This document shows positions 6,214-7,121 of a stretch of 7,121 nucleotides of DNA, one piece after another. The stretch is from the NCBI GenBank assembly GCA_964632865.1, contig CAZWDH010000327.1:1-7121 (forward strand), read 5' to 3'. Every line of letters starts with the position of its first letter. Position 1 is the first letter of the stretch. The DNA is from JAHDWY01 sp964632865. GTDB taxonomy: Bacteria; Hydrogenedentota; Hydrogenedentia; Hydrogenedentales; SLHB01. The notes under the pieces were generated by a model. That model saw only the letters and a list, made by a program, of their open reading frames with translations. It was not told the DNA's origin and made no database searches. The position numbers and the translations under genes were made by a program.

Positions 6214-6413
6214 CGAAATCCGAATTTCGAAATCCGAAACAAATCCAAAATTCGAAGCTCAAAACAAAGAAAGAGGTACTTTGCGCGTTCGCTGCAGTGC
6301 ATGCTCTGTACTGTCTTCAAAAGCCGCGAAAGTGGATACACCGAAACCCCCAGCCGTTTGGATTTGCGATTTAGGATTTTGGATTTGTTTCGGATTTAGA
6401 GATTCGGATTTCG
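6214..6413. repeat. Long inverted repeat of degenerate GATTTNG heptamers
   Basis: The left arm (6214-6251) and right arm (6376-6413) are inverted copies matching at 36 of 38 positions, including a perfect 22-bp block (6230-6251 with 6376-6397) and a perfect 12-bp block (6214-6225 with 6402-6413). They flank a 124-bp core without visible repeats. The right arm and its inner flank consist of degenerate heptamers, GATTTGC GATTTAG GATTTTG GATTTGTTTCG GATTTAGA GATTCG GATTTCG. The element fills almost all of the clpA-aat gap, and the right arm begins a few bases after the clpA stop. Similar intergenic repeats occur, as I recall, in Planctomycetota and related draft genomes. No transposase or target duplication is evident. 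Confidence 0.85.
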
Positions 6414-6419
6414 GGTTTT

Positions 6420-7121
6420 CTACTCGGGGTACTCAAAGGCGATCTTCCCGTCCTTCACATCGGCCAGCACCTTGCCGCCTTTTTCGAGACGTCCGAATAG
6501 CATCTCGTCGGCGAGGGCGTCCTTGATCTCCACCTGAATCAGGCGGCCCAGGGGCCGCGCGCCGAAGCTCCTGTCAAAGCCGCGTTCAGCGAGCCAGTCG
6601 CGTGTGGCATCGGTCACGGCAAGGCTGACCTTGCGTGTCGCGAGACGGCCCTGCAACTCACCCACAAACTTGTCGACGACCTTCTTGATGACTTCCGGCG
6701 ACAGAGAGTGGAACGACACAATCCCGTCCAGGCGGTTGCGGAACTCGGGCGTAAACGCCTTCTCGATGGCCTTCAACCCCTTGCTCGCGGGATCCTGCTC
6801 CGAGGCGCCGAAACCGATGCTTTGCGCGGCCATTTCGCGCGCGCCGGCGTTCGACGTCATGATCAGCACCACGTTGCGGAAGTCGGCCTTCTTGCCGTTG
6901 TTGTCTGTTAACGTCGCGTGGTCCATGACCTGCAAGAGGATGTTGAACAGGTCCGGGTGGGCTTTCTCGATCTCGTCAAGCAACAGCACGCAATACGGAT
7001 GCCGCCGGATCTCGTCGGTCAACAACCCGCCCTGATCGAAGCCCACGTAACCGGGAGGCGCGCCAATCAAGCGCGCGACCGTGTGTTTCTCCATGTACTC
7101 GCTCATGTCGTAGCGCGCGAA
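6420..7121 (-). CDS. clpA: ATP-dependent Clp protease ATP-binding subunit ClpA (5' part outside window)
   Basis: These are the C-terminal 233 residues of the ClpA unfoldase, a hexameric AAA+ ring that feeds substrates into ClpP. The visible part covers most of the second AAA+ module. It shows YDMSEYMEKHTVARLIGAPP, the pore-loop segment GYVGFDQGG, Walker B LLLDEIEKAH, LTDNNGKKADFRN, sensor-1 MTSNAGA, the arginine-finger region FTPEFRNRLD and sensor-2 GARPLGRLIQ. The segment QSIGFGASEQD holds the IGF version of the IGL/F loop that docks on ClpP, so this is a ClpP partner and not ClpB. The close match to E. coli ClpA, including GFDQGGLLTD, separates it from ClpC. The stop is at 6420-6422. The Walker A, N-domain and first AAA+ module lie beyond 7121. 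aat follows on the same strand. Confidence 0.96.
   Translation of the reverse strand, partial: FARYDMSEYMEKHTVARLIGAPPGYVGFDQGGLLTDEIRRHPYCVLLLDEIEKAHPDLFNILLQVMDHATLTDNNGKKADFRNVVLIMTSNAGAREMAAQSIGFGASEQDPASKGLKAIEKAFTPEFRNRLDGIVSFHSLSPEVIKKVVDKFVGELQGRLATRKVSLAVTDATRDWLAERGFDRSFGARPLGRLIQVEIKDALADEMLFGRLEKGGKVLADVKDGKIAFEYPE

Noticed and set aside
6206..6526. A plus-strand reading frame starting MKYEIRISKSETNPKFEAQN and running across both repeat arms
   Set aside because: Its apparent peptide motif is the translated heptamer repeat, and its end overlaps clpA on the opposite strand. It looks like a spurious protein from repeat DNA.

Overview
The window comes from a bacterial chromosome of fairly high GC content with seven protein genes and no RNA gene. 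Two genes are cut by the edges: groEL at the left and clpA at the right. A perfect CIRCE operator, a lipoprotein signal and Sec-type signal peptides indicate a bacterium with an HrcA-type heat-shock regulon and an outer compartment. A BNR_4-type propeller protein, GGACCT-type spacer repeats and GATTTNG-type intergenic repeats remind me of Planctomycetota, Hydrogenedentota and similar uncultured lineages. That placement is recollection and weak.

Left half, all on the minus strand, in transcription order: an exported seven-bladed-propeller protein (2900-4225, TTG start), an exported redoxin with a CPYS site (2077-2709), a TlpA-like thioredoxin lipoprotein (1390-2019), then groEL (from 1169 off the left edge). 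The two thioredoxin-fold genes are closely spaced and look co-transcribed, which suggests a small envelope thiol-redox unit. groEL has its own sigma70-like promoter overlapped at the expected transcript start by CIRCE, and no groES lies between operator and groEL.

Middle: the 263-bp region 4226-4488 separates the divergent propeller gene and a plus-strand delta-9-type fatty acid desaturase (4489-5415). It holds a 10-bp inverted repeat, each arm containing a TATACT -10-like box, and several short hairpins in the presumed desaturase leader. A strong, probably bidirectional terminator (5449-5475) sits between the desaturase and the convergent aat gene.

Right half, minus strand: the 3' part of clpA (6420-7121) followed by aat (5509-6198). 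Together they are the recruiting transferase and the unfoldase of the bacterial N-degron pathway: Aat adds Leu/Phe to N-terminal Arg/Lys, and ClpA with ClpP degrades the tagged protein. The 221-bp gap between them holds the most unusual structure in the window: two 38-bp inverted arms (36/38 matching), each made of degenerate GATTTNG heptamers, around a 124-bp core. I saw no CRISPR array, tRNA, transposase or phage gene.
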